NCBI GenBank assembly: GCA_028279875.1
Contig: JANQMU010000069.1
Location: 1-40,646 of the forward strand
Reading direction: 5' to 3'
Source: Rhizobiaceae bacterium
Lineage (GTDB): Bacteria > Pseudomonadota > Alphaproteobacteria > Rhizobiales > Rhizobiaceae
DNA length: 40,646 nucleotides
The notes below the pieces were generated by a model. That model ran no database searches and was not told the DNA's origin. It worked only from the letters and a program-made list of their open reading frames with translations. Numbering within the stretch: the first letter of the stretch is position 1; each line of letters begins with the position of its first letter. The position numbers were made by a program, and so were the translations under genes. Below, piece by piece: positions 8,273-18,008 of the stretch.

Positions 8273-9877
8273 ATGGAGATGTTGCACGCGGATTATGTCG
8301 TCGTTGGTGCCGGTTCTGCCGGCTGCGTTCTGGCCAACCGGCTGAGTGCCGATCCGAAGGTTCATGTCGTGCTGCTTGAAGCGGGCGGGCGTGACATCAA
8401 TCCCTGGATTCATGTTCCGGTCGGCTATTTCAAGACCATGCACAATCCGCGGGTCGACTGGTGCTATCGAACCGAGCCCGATCCAGGTCTCAACGGCCGT
8501 TCGCTCGACTGGCCGCGCGGAAAGGTGCTTGGCGGTTCGTCCTCCCTCAACGGCCTGCTCTACGTGCGCGGACAGCATCAGGATTACGATCGCTGGCGGC
8601 AAATGGGCAATGAGGGCTGGGGATGGGATGACGTCCTGCCCCTGTTTCGGCGCGCCGAGAACCAGGAACGGGGCGAAGACGATTTTCATGGGGTCGGTGG
8701 TCCGCTGAACGTCTCGAACATGCGGCTGAAACGGCCGATTTGCGACGCCTGGGTCGCGGCCGCGCAAAATGAAGGCTATCCCTTCAACACCGATTACAAC
8801 GGCGAGCGGCAGGACGGTGTCGGCTATTTTCAGCTCACCGCCAAAAAAGGCAGGCGCTGCAGTGCGGCCGTTGCCTATCTAAACCCCGTGAAGCACCGGA
8901 ACAATCTGACAATCATCACCCGCGCTCAGGTCCAGCGGGTTCTCTTCGAGGACAGGAAAGCGACCGGGGTCGAATTCCATGACCGCCGCGGCCGCAAGCA
9001 GCGCGTCATGGCGCGCGGCGAGATCATCGTGTCGAGCGGCGCCATCGGATCACCGCATCTTCTGATGTTGTCGGGCCTCGGCGAGGCCGGGCAGTTGAAA
9101 GAGCACGGCATCGACGTCGTGTCCGATCTTCCAGGGGTCGGCAAGAACCTGCAGGATCATCTGCAGGCGCGACTGGTCTATAAATGCAATGAGCCAACCC
9201 TGAACGACGAGGTTCGCAGCCTTTTCAACCAGGCGCGCATCGGTTTGAAATACATCCTGTTTCGCGCCGGGCCCATGACCATGGCGGCAAGCCTTGCCAC
9301 CGGCTTCCTCAAAACCCGCGAGGAGGTCGAGACGCCCGACATCCAGTTCCACATCCAGCCCTGGTCGGCCGACAGCCCCGGCGAAGGCGTGCATCCGTTT
9401 TCCGCCTTCACGATGTCGGTCTGCCAGCTTCGGCCGGAGAGCCGTGGCGAAATCAGGCTGAGCAGCGACCGGCCGGAAGACTATCCAGCCATCCATCCCA
9501 ACTATCTGTCGACACCGCTCGACTGTCAGACAATCGTCGATGGCGTCAAGATCGCCCGCCGGATCGCCGCGCAACGTCCCTTGAGCAGCAAGATTGCCAG
9601 CGAGTTCCGCCCTGGCAACAACACGGTCAGTGACGACGACATCCTAGACTGGACGCGCAACGAAGCCACCACGATCTACCATCCGACCGGTACCTGCAAA
9701 ATGGGGTCGGACCCACAATCCGTCGTTGATGCGAGGCTGCGCGTGCACGGCGTCGAGGGCCTGCGGGTTGCGGACTGTTCCATCATGCCGGAAATCGTCT
9801 CCGGCAACACAAACGCGCCCGCGATCATGATCGGCGAAAAGGCGTCCGATATGGTCCTCGAGGATCGTGTCAGTTAG
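8273..9877 (+). CDS. GMC family FAD-dependent oxidoreductase (choline-dehydrogenase-like)
   Basis: A 534-residue flavoenzyme. Residues 5-35 hold the FAD dinucleotide motif [32 protein letters not shown] is GMC signature 1, [17 protein letters not shown] is signature 2, and the C-terminus has [10 protein letters not shown] and [17 protein letters not shown], which carry the catalytic histidine and asparagine positions. The family oxidises primary alcohols such as choline or polyethylene glycol. ATG at 8273 is preceded by GGAGGA at 10 bases; the longer frame from 8222 lacks such a site. It is divergent from the TRAP operon and probably oxidises the imported compound. Confidence 0.88.
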   Translation: MEMLHADYVVVGAGSAGCVLANRLSADPKVHVVLLEAGGRDINPWIHVPVGYFKTMHNPRVDWCYRTEPDPGLNGRSLDWPRGKVLGGSSSLNGLLYVRGQHQDYDRWRQMGNEGWGWDDVLPLFRRAENQERGEDDFHGVGGPLNVSNMRLKRPICDAWVAAAQNEGYPFNTDYNGERQDGVGYFQLTAKKGRRCSAAVAYLNPVKHRNNLTIITRAQVQRVLFEDRKATGVEFHDRRGRKQRVMARGEIIVSSGAIGSPHLLMLSGLGEAGQLKEHGIDVVSDLPGVGKNLQDHLQARLVYKCNEPTLNDEVRSLFNQARIGLKYILFRAGPMTMAASLATGFLKTREEVETPDIQFHIQPWSADSPGEGVHPFSAFTMSVCQLRPESRGEIRLSSDRPEDYPAIHPNYLSTPLDCQTIVDGVKIARRIAAQRPLSSKIASEFRPGNNTVSDDDILDWTRNEATTIYHPTGTCKMGSDPQSVVDARLRVHGVEGLRVADCSIMPEIVSGNTNAPAIMIGEKASDMVLEDRVS

Positions 9878-10343
9878 GCTTCAGCGTCAGAGTCATGAAT
9901 GTGCTGTTGGGATCGTCGCCATAGTCGGCGAAGGGCGGACAGGGTTTGAAGCCATATCGGCGATAAAGCGCCCTTGCCGGGGCGAACGCGACCATCGAGC
10001 CGGTTTCGAGGCTGACTTGCCGATAACCGCGCCGGACCGCCTCGGCCATGATATGCTCGAGCATGCGTCTTGCGACGCCCTGGCCGCGCGCCGCTGCTCT
10101 GGTGTGCATGGACTTGATTTCGCCGTGGCGGCTGTTCAGTTCCTTGAGTGCTCCGGCACCCAACAGGTCCCGGTCCCGCCAGGCGGTCCAGAAGGTGACG
10201 TCGGGCGCCCGCAGGGCATCGAGGTCGAGCGCATGGGTGCTCTCTGGCGGAGAGAGCGTGGCCATCAACGCCAGATGCGCCTGCAGGAGTTCGGCGATTT
10301 CACGGCCGCGCAGATCGTCTTCCCGGATATCCAACACCATCAA
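9870..10343 (-). CDS. GNAT family N-acetyltransferase
   Basis: A 157-residue protein with the GNAT fold order: N-terminal helix segment ([12 protein letters not shown]), central strands ([19 protein letters not shown]), then the acetyl-CoA loop [20 protein letters not shown], in which R/QxxGxG/A is RGQGVA. Its end is YRRYGFKPC, as in many small GNATs. It transfers an acetyl group to an unknown amine or protein. The last bases overlap the convergent GMC gene by eight, so no terminator can lie between them. Confidence 0.85.
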   Translation of the reverse strand: MMVLDIREDDLRGREIAELLQAHLALMATLSPPESTHALDLDALRAPDVTFWTAWRDRDLLGAGALKELNSRHGEIKSMHTRAAARGQGVARRMLEHIMAEAVRRGYRQVSLETGSMVAFAPARALYRRYGFKPCPPFADYGDDPNSTFMTLTLKPN

Positions 10344-10390
10344 GCACGCGTCTCCCGATCAACGCCTTGTACCATACCAGCCTTTGGTGA

Positions 10391-11419
10391 CTATTTAACC
10401 CGTGCCGGGTCGATGATGACCCTGCGAGACAGCGCGAAAAGGTCGAGGCCGGTACGCTCCCGGACATATCCCCAGATGCCCTTCGGTGCCCGCAGCATGA
10501 TGATGATCGCGACGAAACCGAGAATCATCAGATAGACCGCACCCAGATCCGCTAACGTCTCACGCAGCAGAAAGAAGATGATCGTACCGATGATCGGTCC
10601 CTCGATGGTACCGATGCCGCCGATGACCACAATGAAGATTACAAAGGCTGTCCAGTCATTGACGCTGAAGGCGGCATCCGGCGAAATTCGCAGTTTCTGC
10701 AGAAAGATCAGGGCTCCGACAGCGGCCGTCGCCGCGGCTGTGATCACGTAGACAAAGAACTTTGCACGCCAGATGTCGATCCCGAGGCTCTGCGAAGCCA
10801 GTTCATTGTCACGGATCGCGGTGAGCGCAAGCCCTCGTCGTGACCGCAGCAGGATGCAGACGACCGCAAGCACCAGTACGGCGATGCCGAGCGCCATCCA
10901 GTAGGTTGCGGCCTCACGCATCGTGCGGCTGGCGGCGATCGACTTGACGACCGTGACGGGAAGGCTGGTGCCGGACCCGCCGCCGAGCGCCGACACCTGC
11001 GCAGCGGTCAGTCGAAACACCTCGGCAATCACCCAGGTGCCGATGGCAAAATACGCACCGCGCAGCCGGAAAATCAGAAAGGCCACCGGAATCGCGATCA
11101 GCGCGCCGGCCACTCCAGCAGCAGGGATCGCCAACAGCGGCGGGACCCCGAGAAACATCGTCAGTGCGAACAGGCAGTATCCGCCAAATCCAACAAAGGC
11201 CTGCTGGCCGACGGAGACAAGGCCGGCATAGCCGGCAAGCAGGTTCCACAGGCTGGCCAGGGCCAGATACAGAAACAATTCGCTCATCAGGCGCATGTCA
11301 GCGCGGCCGGCCCACCAGGGCGCGCAGACAAGGCCGATCAGAACAAGCAGTGCCGCCGCAGCAGCGATGCGGGTCGCGGGCGACAGGCGGACGACGGTGT
11401 GATTGGCGACCGGACTCAT
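10391..11419 (-). CDS. livM: Branched-chain amino-acid type ABC transporter permease LivM
   Basis: A 342-residue membrane protein with about ten hydrophobic segments. LivM features include NLLAGYAGLVSVGQQAFVGFGGY near residue 60, here read in parts as NLLAGYAGL and VGQQAFVGFGGY, and the cytoplasmic loop AIRDNELASQSLGID that contacts the ATPases. It pairs with LivH to form the inner-membrane channel. The ATG overlaps the stop of livH by four bases. It is the last gene of a nine-gene leftward operon. The solute may be an organic acid or amide rather than an amino acid. Confidence 0.92.
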   Translation of the reverse strand: MSPVANHTVVRLSPATRIAAAAALLVLIGLVCAPWWAGRADMRLMSELFLYLALASLWNLLAGYAGLVSVGQQAFVGFGGYCLFALTMFLGVPPLLAIPAAGVAGALIAIPVAFLIFRLRGAYFAIGTWVIAEVFRLTAAQVSALGGGSGTSLPVTVVKSIAASRTMREAATYWMALGIAVLVLAVVCILLRSRRGLALTAIRDNELASQSLGIDIWRAKFFVYVITAAATAAVGALIFLQKLRISPDAAFSVNDWTAFVIFIVVIGGIGTIEGPIIGTIIFFLLRETLADLGAVYLMILGFVAIIIMLRAPKGIWGYVRERTGLDLFALSRRVIIDPARVK

Positions 11420-12282
11420 CCATCAACCCTCGGAAACAGGCCGCGCGGGCGGACGGCAAGAATGACGAGAAAGGCGAGATGGCCGGCCAGCAATTGCCAG
11501 CCCGGATTGATCTGTGCCCCGATATTCTGGCTGATCCCGAGGATGATCCCACCGACAAGCGTGCCCCACAGATTGCCCAGGCCACCGATGATTACGGCCT
11601 CGAAGCCGAAGATCAGCCGGCCCGGCCCCGCCGACGGGTCAAAACTGGTGCGCACGCCAAGAAAGATCCCGGCAATCGCCACGACGATCAGCGAAAGCGC
11701 CATCGCCAGACCGAAGACGTGGCTTTTGTTGAGGCCCATCAATTGGGCAATGTCTTGGTTGTCGGATGTGGCGCGGAAAGCCCTGCCCCAGGCTGAGCGA
11801 TAGAACACCCATTGCAGGGCGCCGATGACCGCGATTGCGGTCACGAACATCAGCAGCGGCAGGACACCAATATTGAGGCCACCCGGCAGAGCGAGACTGG
11901 CGGTCTCGATGACACCGGCGCTCATTTTCTGCGGATCGGCGCTGTAGAGTTCCAGAAGGCCGTTCTGGATGATCACCGACAGGCCGAAGGTCACCAGCAG
12001 CGGTGGAAGAATATCATCGCCGAGGGTCGGGTTGAGGACGAGGCGTTGCAGAGTGTAGCCGACAAATCCCATGACCGGCGCGACGATCAAAATCGCGAAG
12101 AGCGGATTGATCCCGAGCGTCGTGGTGACGGTCAGTCCCAGAAATGCGGCAAGCACGATCAGGTCACCATGGGCGATATTGACCAGGCGCATGACACCGA
12201 AAATCAGCGACAGCCCGGCGGCAAACAGGGCATAGAGCCCGCCGAGCAATATTCCCTGGACGATGGCATTGATCCAGTCCAT
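11416..12282 (-). CDS. livH: Branched-chain amino-acid type ABC transporter permease LivH
   Basis: A 288-residue membrane protein. The N-terminus has QGILLGGLYALFAAGLSLIF and then GVMRLVNIAHGDLIVLAAF, the standard LivH opening. The cytoplasmic coupling loop is FRATSDNQDIAQLMGLN. A GTG at 12285 directly precedes the chosen ATG at 12282; both overlap the end of livF, so translation is coupled. It forms the permease dimer with LivM. Confidence 0.92.
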   Translation of the reverse strand: MDWINAIVQGILLGGLYALFAAGLSLIFGVMRLVNIAHGDLIVLAAFLGLTVTTTLGINPLFAILIVAPVMGFVGYTLQRLVLNPTLGDDILPPLLVTFGLSVIIQNGLLELYSADPQKMSAGVIETASLALPGGLNIGVLPLLMFVTAIAVIGALQWVFYRSAWGRAFRATSDNQDIAQLMGLNKSHVFGLAMALSLIVVAIAGIFLGVRTSFDPSAGPGRLIFGFEAVIIGGLGNLWGTLVGGIILGISQNIGAQINPGWQLLAGHLAFLVILAVRPRGLFPRVDG

Positions 12283-12989
12283 CACCCGATCCCGAAATAG
12301 GCTTTGCTGATGGCGTCGCGCGAGACCTCGCCTGAAACGCCTTCAAGCGATACGCGGCCCTCTTGCAGGCAATAGACCCGATCCGAAACCTCGACCGCCT
12401 TGACGATGTCCTGCTCCACCACCATCGCGCTCATGCCGCTGCCGATGATGCCGGGCAGCGCCTCGTAAATGGATTTGATGATAATTGGCGCCAGACCGAG
12501 GCTGATTTCATCGAAAAGCAGAAGCTCCGGATTGGCCATCAGCGCCCGCCCGATCGCAACCATCTGCTGCTGACCGCCGGACAGCGAGGTGGATGCCTGG
12601 TGGCGGCGTTCCTCGAGCACCGGGAACAGTCGATAGACGGATGAAAGCGACCATGGTCCGGCCCGCTTCATCTGGCCGCCGATAACCAGATTTTCCTCCA
12701 CCGAAAGGGATGGAAAGAGCTGACGGCCCTCCGGAACCATCGCAATGCCGCGCCCTGCGATCTGATCGGCGCGCCGGTCACCGATCGGTTCGCCGCCATG
12801 GCGGATCATGTCTCCTCGATTGTTCAAGAGCCCGGTAATCGAGCGCATCAACGTCGTCTTGCCGGCGCCGTTTGCGCCGATGACTGCGATGACTTCGCCC
12901 TTTTCGACATGCATCGACACACCGTAGAGCGCCTGAAAGTCGCCATAGAAGCTGTCGAGCCCGTCGATTTCGAGAATGGTTTCAGGCAC
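12282..12989 (-). CDS. livF: ABC transporter ATP-binding protein LivF
   Basis: About 235 residues. Walker A is GANGAGKTT, the LivF-specific stretch IAMVPEGRQLFPSLSVEENL follows, the ABC signature is LSGGQQQM and Walker B is LLLFDEISLGLAP. It powers LivHM with LivG. A TTG at 12998 is possible but a GTG at 12989 has better spacing from GGGGA; either start overlaps the end of livG. Confidence 0.93.
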   Translation of the reverse strand: MPETILEIDGLDSFYGDFQALYGVSMHVEKGEVIAVIGANGAGKTTLMRSITGLLNNRGDMIRHGGEPIGDRRADQIAGRGIAMVPEGRQLFPSLSVEENLVIGGQMKRAGPWSLSSVYRLFPVLEERRHQASTSLSGGQQQMVAIGRALMANPELLLFDEISLGLAPIIIKSIYEALPGIIGSGMSAMVVEQDIVKAVEVSDRVYCLQEGRVSLEGVSGEVSRDAISKAYFGIG

Positions 12990-13707
12990 CGGCTTCAATC
13001 CCCAGATAGATCTCCTGCACCTCTTTGCTGGCCATGATGGCTTGTGGTTCGCCCTCGGCGATTTTCCTTCCGAAATCGATGACGATCAACCGGTCCACCA
13101 CCGCCAGCAGCGCATGAACCACATGCTCGATCCAGACGATCGTTACGCCGGAGGCACGAATATCGTTGATGGTTTCGATCAGCGACCGGCACTCCTGTTC
13201 GGTCAGCCCGCCGGCGATCTCGTCGAGCAACAGCAAGGACGGTCTGGCGCCAAGCGCTCGCGCCAATTCCAGGCGCTTGCGCTCGAGCAGGGTCAATCCC
13301 CCCGCGGCCACATTGGCGCGTGCGATGAGGCCGGTCTGTTCCAGCACATCCAGGCACAGGGCATCGGCGCTCTGCCCCGCTTCGCCAGCGCCCTGGGTCG
13401 CCGCCACCAGCACATTCTCGAAAACGCTCATGGCGCCAAAGGGCTGGGGCACCTGGAAGGACCGCGCAATGCCGGCCCGGCAACGGGCCGCGGCCGAAAG
13501 ACCGGTTATGCGCTCGCCCTTGAACAGGATGTCTCCCGACGCCGCCGCGATCGTGCCGGTAATCAGGTTGAACATCGATGTCTTGCCGGCTCCGTTGGGG
13601 CCGATGACGCCAAGTGCATCCCCTTCCGCGAGCGCATAGCTGAGATCATCGGCCACCGTGATCGCGCCGTAGGATTTGGTCAGGTTTCTCAGTTCAAGCA
13701 GGGGCAA
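12982..13707 (-). CDS. livG: ABC transporter ATP-binding protein LivG
   Basis: About 241 residues with Walker A GPNGAGKTSMF, the LivG stretch GIARSFQVPQPFGAMSVFEN, a degenerate signature region LTLLERKRLELARAL and Walker B LLLLDEIAGGLT. LTLLERKR in place of LSYGQQRR departs from the usual LSGGQ-like signature and deserves note. TTG at 13707 is chosen because it gives the family's normal N-terminus; a GTG at 13758 would add 17 cysteine-rich residues and overlap the binding-protein gene. Confidence 0.9.
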   Translation of the reverse strand: MPLLELRNLTKSYGAITVADDLSYALAEGDALGVIGPNGAGKTSMFNLITGTIAAASGDILFKGERITGLSAAARCRAGIARSFQVPQPFGAMSVFENVLVAATQGAGEAGQSADALCLDVLEQTGLIARANVAAGGLTLLERKRLELARALGARPSLLLLDEIAGGLTEQECRSLIETINDIRASGVTIVWIEHVVHALLAVVDRLIVIDFGRKIAEGEPQAIMASKEVQEIYLGIEAGA

Positions 13708-13735
13708 AACGCGATCCGGCGAGTTGTTTACGATG

Positions 13736-15013
13736 CTAAAGCAGCAGCAATTCTCCACCCTTCGGGATTTCCGGCGCCGTTGCGTTGGCCGTGATCACAA
13801 GGTCGAAATTGCCCTCTCCGCCCTGCCACTGCCCGGCCACCAGCGGTGTCTTGGTGACGTTCTTGACCGGACCGACATTCCAGTTGACCGGTCCGACGAT
13901 CGAGTTGATGTCGGTGGTGCGGATCGCCTCGACGATCGCCAGATTATCGTCCAGATCGGCGGATCGGCGGATGACATCGGCGGTGACTTCAAACAGCGCA
14001 TGTTTGAAGCCGATGGGCTGAGTCCAGGGACGCTTCGTCGTCTCGCTGTAGCCTTCGGCAAGGACCCTGGCGCTTTGACCGGTCAGGCTTGACGAAAACG
14101 GATGGTTCGGCGACCACCAGATTTCCGAGGACAGCCCGTCACCGCGGGCGCCCAGGGATTCGATTACCGAGGGAAACAGCAGCGCCTTGCCGATCGTCAC
14201 GATCTTCGGATTGAACCCCTGCTGCGCCGCCTGCGACCAGAAATTGGCAAAATCGGGCGGGATCATGTTGCCGGTGACGATTTCGCAGCCGGCGTCCTTG
14301 AAGGCGGAAATCTGAGCAGAGAAATCGTCGGTCAGCGGCTGATAGCGGCCCGGATCGACCAGCGTATACCCCGCTTCTTTCAGCGGCTTTGGAAAGCCGA
14401 GTTCGGGATGCCCCCAGGCATTGCCGTCCGCATCGTTCGGAAACAGACCGCCGACGGTCTTCTTGACGCCGCTGGTGCCCCACATGTCGAGAAAGGCGGC
14501 GATGACGTCTTCGAGACCCCAAAAGAAGTGATAGGTGTACTCAAATCCGGTGGCCGGATCGCCATTGCGGCCGAAGAAATAGGGTTGCCACGGGCAGTCT
14601 GTCGTGATGCACGGTACTTCATTGACCTCAGCCTGATCGGCAACCGGGTTCACCGTGTCGGGCGTCGACGCGGCGACGATGATATCGACCTCATCGCCCA
14701 AAATGAGATCGGCGGCGACCTCGGCGGCACGGTTTGGATTGGACTGGGAGTCCTTGGAGATGATCTCGACCGAATAGGACTTGCCATTGTTCTCAAGACC
14801 GCCGGCAAAGGCGGCGCGGATGCCGGCCAGAACGTAATCGTCGGCTTCGGCAAATCCGGCGAGCGGTCCGGTGCGCGGACTGACATGTCCGACCTTGATG
14901 ACCGGATTTTGCGCATAGGCACGGCTGTAACGCAAAACAGCCGGCGCGGCGGTCAGCGCCGCAGCGCCCTTGAGGATGGCCCGGCGGGACATTCCCTTTG
15001 TCTTCACAGTCAT
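13736..15013 (-). CDS. ABC transporter periplasmic substrate-binding protein (Peripla_BP_6, LivK type)
   Basis: A 425-residue protein with a twin-arginine-like signal (MSRRAILKGAAALTAAPAVL, residues 8-27, ending AYAQ). The mature part opens IKVGHVSPRTGPLAGFAEADD, read in parts as IKVGHVSPRTGPL, the pattern of type I binding proteins of the Liv class. GGGAGG lies upstream of the ATG. It delivers solute to LivFGHM. Aromatic-rich segments (FEYTYHFFWGLED, WWSPNHPF) suggest a ligand other than leucine. That is inference only. Confidence 0.9.
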   Translation of the reverse strand: MTVKTKGMSRRAILKGAAALTAAPAVLRYSRAYAQNPVIKVGHVSPRTGPLAGFAEADDYVLAGIRAAFAGGLENNGKSYSVEIISKDSQSNPNRAAEVAADLILGDEVDIIVAASTPDTVNPVADQAEVNEVPCITTDCPWQPYFFGRNGDPATGFEYTYHFFWGLEDVIAAFLDMWGTSGVKKTVGGLFPNDADGNAWGHPELGFPKPLKEAGYTLVDPGRYQPLTDDFSAQISAFKDAGCEIVTGNMIPPDFANFWSQAAQQGFNPKIVTIGKALLFPSVIESLGARGDGLSSEIWWSPNHPFSSSLTGQSARVLAEGYSETTKRPWTQPIGFKHALFEVTADVIRRSADLDDNLAIVEAIRTTDINSIVGPVNWNVGPVKNVTKTPLVAGQWQGGEGNFDLVITANATAPEIPKGGELLLL

Positions 15014-15027
15014 GGTTTTCCTCCCAG

Positions 15028-15981
15028 TTAAGCCAGTGATTTCAGTGGATCGGCACTCTCGTTCAAAATGATCTCAAGTTTTCGCAGGTGGTCGGAGACA
15101 TGGTTGCGCATGGCCTCGGCCCGTTCATCCGTCCAGGCATAGAAGCCTTCGCCGGTTTTCACACCGAGCCGCCCGTCATCCACCAGCTTTCGCAGGTATG
15201 GCGACGGTTCCCGGCTGCGCTCCAGGTCGGACAGGACATTTTGGTGAATCGCCAATGTCAGGTCCGTGCCGACCAGATCGGCATTGGCCAGCGGACCCAG
15301 CACCGCCAATCGGCGGCCGAAGCTGGATTTGATGACCGTATCGACGGATTCTGCGTCACACACACCAGTTTCAACCAGGCTGATCGCTTCGCGCCACAAG
15401 GCGTGCTGCAAACGGTTTCCGATAAAACCGGGAACATCCTTTTCAACCCGCACCGGCGTCTTGCCGGCCTCTCGCAGGACATCCATCACACCGGCGATGG
15501 CGCGCTCGCCGGTCCAGTCCGTCCTGATGACCTCCACCAGCGGGATGAGATGCGGCGGGTTCCACCAATGCGTGCCCAGCGTGCGTTCCCTTGTTTGCAC
15601 TTTCTCGACGATCCGGGTAATGGGGATGACGGACGTGTTCGACGCCAAAATGCAGGACACCGGCGCCGCGGCCTCCATTTCAGCGAATATCTTCTGTTTC
15701 AGCGCCAGGTTTTCCGGAGCGGCCTCGACGGCAATATCGGCGTCGGATACGCAATCTGCGAGACAGCCGGCCGTACCGATGCGCGCCAGCGCGGCTTCGC
15801 GTTCATCCGCATCGGCCTCCAGTGCCGACAGGCTTGAGGCCGCGCGCTCCCGCATCGTTCGAAGGGTCGCTACATCCGGGTCGGACACGGTGACGGCGTG
15901 ACCGGCGCGGGCAAACACGACGGCGATACCGTGGCCCATCAGGCCGGCACCGATAATCGATATGTTGCGCCGACCGCCCAT
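15028..15981 (-). CDS. 3-hydroxyacyl-CoA dehydrogenase family protein
   Basis: A 317-residue NAD-dependent dehydrogenase. The nucleotide-binding motif is IIGAGLMGHGIAVVFARAGH at the N-terminus. The family signature is TLGTHWWNPPHLIPLVEVI, followed by DVPGFIGNRLQHALWREA. THWWNPP replaces the usual GxHFFNP, as seen in the lambda-crystallin and carnitine-dehydrogenase-like branch. The substrate may therefore be a 3-hydroxy acid rather than a CoA thioester. ATG at 15981 lies four bases after the SDR stop; longer upstream starts would overlap that gene. Confidence 0.87.
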   Translation of the reverse strand: MGGRRNISIIGAGLMGHGIAVVFARAGHAVTVSDPDVATLRTMRERAASSLSALEADADEREAALARIGTAGCLADCVSDADIAVEAAPENLALKQKIFAEMEAAAPVSCILASNTSVIPITRIVEKVQTRERTLGTHWWNPPHLIPLVEVIRTDWTGERAIAGVMDVLREAGKTPVRVEKDVPGFIGNRLQHALWREAISLVETGVCDAESVDTVIKSSFGRRLAVLGPLANADLVGTDLTLAIHQNVLSDLERSREPSPYLRKLVDDGRLGVKTGEGFYAWTDERAEAMRNHVSDHLRKLEIILNESADPLKSLA

Positions 15982-15985
15982 TGCC

Positions 15986-16783
15986 TCAGCCCGCCGTGTA
16001 GCCGCCATCGGTGTAAAGAATATGCCCGGTGTAGAAGTCCGAGGCGCGCGATGCGAGAAACAGAAGCGGCCCCGCCAGATCCTCCGGTTCTCCGAGCCGG
16101 CCTTTCGGAACACGAGTCAGGAAGCCCTGCCGCACGGCGGCGGCCTCCTCCGTCTCCTCGAACATCCAGGCGGTCAATGGCGAACGAAAGACCGTCGGCG
16201 CAATGGCATTGACGGTGATTCCGGTCGATCCCAGTTCACATCCGAGCGCCTTGGTCATGCCGTCGATGGCCGCTTTTGAAGCACAGTAGGCGGTATAGCC
16301 GTTCGGATGCCCCAGCAGGCCGCGCGCCGACGACATCAGGATGATCTTGCCGCCCTCGCCCTGGCCTTTCATCCGAGCGGTGGCGGCGCGCGCCAGCAGC
16401 CAGCTTTGGGTGACATTGGCATCCATGATGCCGGTGAAATCCGCTGGCGGCATCTCTTCTATTTTGGCCACCTTGTTCATGCCGGACGCGGCAAGCAGAA
16501 TGTCCAGACGGCCGAAAACGGTCGTCACAGCGTCGACCATCGCCTGACAGCTTCTCTCGCTGTCCGGCCGGCTATTGATGGTTGATACCTCCGCCCCAAG
16601 CGCCTCGCACTCGCCCGCGACCTCATCCAGGGCCGTGGCGTTGCCCGCCGCCAGCACCAGCCGGCACCCGGCGCCCGCCAACGTCTTGGCGGCGACGGCC
16701 CCAAAAGCGCCCGATGCGCCCGAAATCAGCGCCGCTTTACCTTTGATGTCGAACAGCGAATAGGGATTGGCGTAAAAACTCAT
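15986..16783 (-). CDS. Short-chain dehydrogenase/reductase (SDR)
   Basis: A 265-residue classical SDR. The cofactor motif is ALISGASGAFGAVAAKTL (residues 18-35). NNAG is replaced by AASG. The catalytic serine lies in ILMSSARG, and the Tyr-Lys pair in YTAYCASKAAIDG. The C-terminus has ASDFYTGHILYTDGGYTAG. It likely oxidises or reduces a hydroxyl on the pathway intermediate. GGAGG lies six bases before the ATG, which overlaps the cupin stop by three bases. Confidence 0.9.
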   Translation of the reverse strand: MSFYANPYSLFDIKGKAALISGASGAFGAVAAKTLAGAGCRLVLAAGNATALDEVAGECEALGAEVSTINSRPDSERSCQAMVDAVTTVFGRLDILLAASGMNKVAKIEEMPPADFTGIMDANVTQSWLLARAATARMKGQGEGGKIILMSSARGLLGHPNGYTAYCASKAAIDGMTKALGCELGSTGITVNAIAPTVFRSPLTAWMFEETEEAAAVRQGFLTRVPKGRLGEPEDLAGPLLFLASRASDFYTGHILYTDGGYTAG

Positions 16784-17142
16784 GCTCCACCTCCCGACGC
16801 AGCTCGGGGCGGATAGGGCATGGCGACGATCATGGTGACCACGTCATTGCCGTTGTTGCGGATCTCGCGCTCCTCACCGGCGGGAATGAACACCGTATCC
16901 ATCGGCCCGGCTTTCTCAGTCTTGCCGCCCGATGTGATCGTCAGCTCGCCGGAGAGGATGACATAAACCTTTTCCAGCGGCGTCGCGTCCGGTCCCGCAC
17001 CGCCGCCGGGCAGGAAATGCGAGCAGCCAACCCAGAAATCATTCGGCCCGTCCTCAGTGAAGCCGGCCAGCCGCAAGGATGTACAGTTCCGATGGTTCGG
17101 GGCCTCGTAGGGCTCAGCATCTGAGAAGCGCTTGATACGCAT
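16780..17142 (-). CDS. Small cupin domain protein
   Basis: A 120-residue single-domain cupin. The two motif regions can be seen: FLPGGGAGPDATPLEKVYVILSGEL (read in parts) and MDTVFIPAGEEREIRNNG. The usual metal-binding histidines of motif 1 (HxH) are replaced (GGGAGPD), so metal binding may be weak or absent. It overlaps the cyclase stop by one base and the SDR start by three. It could be an isomerase, a lyase or a small-molecule sensor in the pathway. Confidence 0.78.
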   Translation of the reverse strand: MRIKRFSDAEPYEAPNHRNCTSLRLAGFTEDGPNDFWVGCSHFLPGGGAGPDATPLEKVYVILSGELTITSGGKTEKAGPMDTVFIPAGEEREIRNNGNDVVTMIVAMPYPPRAASGGGA

Positions 17143-17981
17143 CAGAATGCCTCACCGGCATCGATGCGGAATTGCTGACCGCGATCGATCATCGCCACCA
17201 GACGAATGATGCAGCCGTCGCCGCGATCCCAGTTCCAGGGGAAAAACGCGAAGGTACAGCGCTTGCCGGTGACGGCATCGAGGTCGCCGCCGACATTCTC
17301 GATGCCGAGAACACCGTTTTTGAAGAGGATGTTGTGCACCGGCTCCCAGTCGGGAAAGTCATCCGCCCAGTCATTACCGCCCGACCATTCGCGATATTCG
17401 TCCTGAAGATGCGGCAGCAGCGGGCCGTTTCGGTGCGGGCCGATGGCCGTTGCCAGCGGGTGGTCGTTGGCCTGGGTGTCGTGGCCGACCACCTTGACGC
17501 CCTTCTCCAGCATCCACTCGGCCGCGGAGGACACCAGGCCGGGGCAATAGGGAAAATAATCGCCATCTTCATAGTGCTTGTGCCAGCCGGTGTTGATGAT
17601 CAGCACATCGTTCTTGCGAATGGCATGGCCGCAGGCCTGTTCCAGATCGTCGGCGGTGATTGATTCCCATTTCTTCTTGGGAACGGAAACCACCAGGCCG
17701 GATCCGAAGAAATGCGGCAGCGGCACTTCATCTATGAATGGCGTGCCCTGCACCACATGGGCCGGCGCATCGATATGCGTCGTGACATGCATGGTGGTGG
17801 TCAATGTCTGCGAAAGGACGCCTGATTTTGCCATGTAGTGCATGCGCTCGATGCGCACGTCGCGAAAATAGGGCCAGTTCGGACACTGAAATCCGTAGCG
17901 GTGTGAAAGGTTGTAGAACTCAAGGCCCATGTCGTTGTTCAGGTTTTCCTGAAAATCGACGCCGCGGATTGTCACCGTCAT
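17142..17981 (-). CDS. Cyclase family protein (kynurenine-formamidase-like metal hydrolase)
   Basis: A 279-residue protein. MHVTTHIDAPAHVVQGT carries the HxxTHxDxPxH metal site of the cyclase/KynB superfamily, and VVGHDTQANDHPLATAIG and FFPWNWDRGDGCIIR match the later conserved blocks. Known relatives hydrolyse N-formylkynurenine, isatin or cyclic amides. GGGAGG lies seven bases before ATG 17981, so longer open frames upstream are rejected. It is the first gene of the nine-gene operon and probably performs the entry reaction. The substrate is not known. Confidence 0.85.
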   Translation of the reverse strand: MTVTIRGVDFQENLNNDMGLEFYNLSHRYGFQCPNWPYFRDVRIERMHYMAKSGVLSQTLTTTMHVTTHIDAPAHVVQGTPFIDEVPLPHFFGSGLVVSVPKKKWESITADDLEQACGHAIRKNDVLIINTGWHKHYEDGDYFPYCPGLVSSAAEWMLEKGVKVVGHDTQANDHPLATAIGPHRNGPLLPHLQDEYREWSGGNDWADDFPDWEPVHNILFKNGVLGIENVGGDLDAVTGKRCTFAFFPWNWDRGDGCIIRLVAMIDRGQQFRIDAGEAF

Positions 17982-18008
17982 GGACTGCCTCCCGATGCGC
18001 AAGTTTGT

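Noticed and set aside
8138..8767. N-terminal extension of the DctP protein to a start at 8767
   Set aside because: It would run through the divergent promoter and the GMC gene. ATG 8137 has a good ribosome site and a normal signal peptide.
8273..9877. Naming the GMC enzyme as choline dehydrogenase BetA
   Set aside because: Motifs define only the GMC family. No betaine aldehyde dehydrogenase or BetI regulator is next to it.
10391..13707. Calling the Liv-type transporter a leucine transporter
   Set aside because: This ABC class carries many organic solutes and the genes are embedded in a non-amino-acid catabolic operon.
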